In this document: positions 62,631 to 64,000 of the stretch, piece by piece
Numbering within the stretch: the stretch's first letter is position 1
How the letters are laid out: each line of letters begins with the position of its first letter
Source: Bacteroidota bacterium
GTDB lineage: Bacteria; Bacteroidota; Bacteroidia; UKL13-3
Reading direction: 5' to 3'
NCBI GenBank assembly: GCA_027484685.1
Contig: JAIXSO010000019.1
Location: 19,013 to 83,012 of the forward strand
DNA length: 64,000 nt
Program-made: the position numbers and the translations under genes
The notes under the pieces: model-generated
Databases searched by the model: none
What the model was told of the DNA's origin: nothing
Seen by the model: only the letters and a program-made list of their open reading frames with translations

Positions 62631-62753
62631 AGTATGTAATTGATTAGTTAAAAGCAATTTACATAAACTATGCCAATAATTAAAATTTGTTAATTCATAG
62701 TGTATTGAGATTATTGAAATAATAAAGGAAACAATAGTATAAAATGTGAAAAC

Positions 62754-62856
62754 AAAAAAAGCTCCCGAAGGAGCTTTGGTAAATACTTTTTGAACAATTT
62801 TTTTTGTTGCGACAAATCTTTCGAAACCCAATACTAGCAAGACTTTAAGCCTAAGT
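62754..62856 (-). ncRNA. Second, more diverged tracrRNA-like copy (copy A)
   Basis: Read on the minus strand, this copy has the same order as copy B. The anti-repeat lies at 62806-62840: on the plus strand GTTGCG pairs like the repeat start GTTGTG with one wobble, and AATACTAGCAA stands for AATACTGTAAA. A tail and the terminator hairpin GCTCC-TTCG-GGAGC plus T7 (62754-62774) follow. Identity with copy B over ~120 bp is high but uneven. Weaker complementarity to the repeat suggests a decaying or specialised copy. The limits are approximate. Confidence 0.6.
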
Positions 62857-62858
62857 TT

Positions 62859-62910
62859 AGTATTTACAGTATTCAAAAGAACTCCCGATTTATCGGGATG
62901 AAAGCAAATT
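62859..62910 (-). repeat. Degenerate CRISPR repeat with inserted hairpin
   Basis: The first 24 bp (AGTATTTACAG...AGAAC) match the array repeat. The central AATATTT is replaced by 17 bp holding the inverted repeat TCCCGA-TTTA-TCGGGA. Then GAAAGCAAAT matches again, and the last CACAAC is lost (TGCTAAAA). It stands in the same direction as the array, directly before tracr copy A. Confidence 0.8.
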
Positions 62911-62919
62911 GCTAAAAAC

Positions 62920-63022
62920 AAAAAAAGCTCCCGAAGGAGCTTTAGCAAATACTTTTTTCGAACATTTTTTTTGTTGTGTTAAATCCTTCGAAACGCAATA
63001 CTGTAAAGGCTTTAAGCCCAAG
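62920..63022 (-). ncRNA. Probable tracrRNA (copy B)
   Basis: On the minus strand the order is: small hairpin GGCTTAAAGCC (63009-63019), anti-repeat, poly-A tail segment, terminator hairpin GCTCC-TTCG-GGAGC and seven T (62920-62940). The anti-repeat at 62973-63007 is an inverted, shorter copy of the array repeat: six perfect pairs with the start (GTTGTG), a bulge, CCTTC and GAAA pairs, then eleven matches to AATACTGTAAA. This is how type II tracrRNAs pair with crRNA. It lies between cas1 and the array, co-directional with the crRNA. The 5' end is not known. Confidence 0.75.
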
Positions 63023-63025
63023 TGT

Positions 63026-64000
63026 AGTATTTACAGTATTCAAAAGAACAATATTTGAAAGCAAATCACAACGATATTCCAATGATTTTAATTTGTGGCT
63101 AGAGTATTTACAGTATTCAAAAGAACAATATTTGAAAGCAAATCACAACTAATAGCCTTAGCCGCTTTGTAACATTCCAGTATTTACAGTATTCAAAAGA
63201 ACAATATTTGAAAGCAAATCACAACGATGATGATTTAATATTATGTGGTGTTTGTAGTATTTACAGTATTCAAAAGAACAATATTTGAAAGCAAATCACA
63301 ACGTAACCTTGAAAATCTTCTTTACTTAATTAGTATTTACAGTATTCAAAAGAACAATATTTGAAAGCAAATCACAACTAACTTGGGTGCCACTTTTTGA
63401 AAATGAGCAGTATTTACAGTATTCAAAAGAACAATATTTGAAAGCAAATCACAACTGTTTAATCGTGTATTTTATAATAATTTGAAGTATTTACAGTATT
63501 CAAAAGAACAATATTTGAAAGCAAATCACAACCATTATGGCCCACGCTGCATACATGGCCGAAGTATTTACAGTATTCAAAAGAACAATATTTGAAAGCA
63601 AATCACAACAGCCTTGGGCGATATACTTTTAGGTAGTTTAGTATTTACAGTATTCAAAAGAACAATATTTGAAAGCAAATCACAACTAAAACATCATTAC
63701 CAATGGTAGTGTTGGGAGTATTTACAGTATTCAAAAGAACAATATTTGAAAGCAAATCACAACAATTTGAAATGACTAAGCAAATTCCATTGCAGTATTT
63801 ACAGTATTCAAAAGAACAATATTTGAAAGCAAATCACAACTGGTGGCTTTATCGGAGTGTAAACGGTAAAAGTATTTACAGTATTCAAAAGAACAATATT
63901 TGAAAGCAAATCACAACATAGTTTGGCCTATTTGAGCATAATTAAACAGTATTTACAGTATTCAAAAGAACAATATTTGAAAGCAAATCACAACTGTGTT
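63026..64000 (-). CRISPR. Type II-C-like CRISPR array, 13 repeats visible, continues past the window
   Basis: Thirteen identical 47-bp repeats, read on the plus strand as AGTATTTACAG...AATCACAAC, at 63026, 63103, 63179, 63256, 63332, 63409, 63486, 63563, 63640, 63717, 63794, 63871 and 63948. Twelve complete spacers of 29-30 bp separate them and a thirteenth starts at 63995. The crRNA sense is probably the minus strand, because GTTGTGATTTGC is the usual beginning of Bacteroidota II-C repeats and the tracr-like copies pair in that sense. The degenerate repeat at the left marks the likely leader-distal end. No cas9 lies in this window; it may lie to the right. Confidence 0.97.

Larger units (their letters stand above)
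62761..63049. repeat. Tandem duplication of the repeat-plus-tracrRNA unit (about 166 bp)
   Basis: 62761-62882 and 62927-63049 are similar throughout. Both begin with GCTCCCGAAGGAGCTTT, share a poly-T stretch, CTTTAAGCC and the start of a CRISPR repeat (AGTATTTACAGTATTCAAAA). The start-to-start distance is 166 bp. Differences are spread over the unit, so the duplication is not recent. Confidence 0.85.

Noticed and set aside
62631..62948. N-terminal extension of cas1 through the region upstream
   Set aside because: The extension runs through terminators and anti-repeats, has no Cas1 similarity, and the ATG at 62630 gives a normal Cas1 start.
62859..62960. A tracrRNA on the plus strand using GAAAGCAAAT as anti-repeat
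   Set aside because: Only ten pairs form with the crRNA, and the terminator T run lies on the minus strand, where a fuller anti-repeat exists.
63703..63903. 66-codon plus-strand frame inside the CRISPR array
   Set aside because: It is a translation of repeats and spacers.

Overview
The window looks like chromosome of an AT-rich member of the Bacteroidota. The reasons are secreted proteins with a C-terminal T9SS-type sorting domain, a PorV/PorQ-type barrel, a TonB-dependent receptor, the acpP-fabF-rnc order, almost no Shine-Dalgarno sequences, and a type II-C-like CRISPR repeat of 47 bp whose crRNA-sense end begins GTTGTGATTTGC. I saw no rRNA or tRNA gene. Most of the window is ordinary core genome.

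Layout. 1-2051: two secreted proteins, the first cut by the window edge. 2232-3696: an alkylation-repair pair (Ada-like methyltransferase and AlkB). 3969-5586: a 3-hydroxybutyrate dehydrogenase-like SDR and an alpha/beta hydrolase. 5719-16592 is mostly minus strand: a membrane protein, a membrane-anchored nuclease-like protein, PepD, an ABC exporter, a thioredoxin-like protein, an M13 peptidase, a YkuK-like protein and a transglutaminase-like protein, with aroQ and a GNAT gene on the plus strand. 17624-20273: lepA and lipB. 20298-21593: an IS4-type insertion sequence with a perfect 9-bp target duplication and one in-frame stop in its transposase. 21676-25788: a small zinc protein, an M23/LysM peptidase, a YrdC-family protein, a histone H1-like Lys/Ala protein and cinA.

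25792-30816 (minus strand) is a coherent copper-handling block: HYC_CC_PP-like protein, MbnP-like protein, MbnH-like di-haem enzyme, HMA-domain protein and TonB-dependent receptor. Together they suggest a route for binding and importing copper across the outer membrane. 31014-32721: a cupin/anti-sigma-like protein and a truncated-haemoglobin-like lipoprotein with a membrane partner. 32969-47831 is mainly housekeeping: dipeptide epimerase, GNAT-nitrilase fusion, PorV/PorQ family protein, purC, rnc, fabF, acpP, upp, nth and rnhA. 47890-54104 is one tripartite RND efflux operon (TolC, adaptor, pump, PII-like protein, small DUF2892 protein). 54484-60962 carries a GNAT gene and five poorly known genes.

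The right end holds cas2, cas1 and a type II-C-like CRISPR array (13 identical 47-bp repeats, 29-30-bp spacers) that runs off the window. cas9 is not in the window. Between cas1 and the array are two tandem, diverged copies of a tracrRNA-like unit. Each has an inverted partial repeat (anti-repeat), a tail and a GCTCC-TTCG-GGAGC-T7 terminator, and each is preceded by a repeat. The repeat between them is degenerate and carries an inserted hairpin. This duplicated guide-RNA module and the copper block are the most interesting parts of the window.

Several intergenic gaps hold short dispersed palindromes and TTAAC-rich low-complexity DNA.
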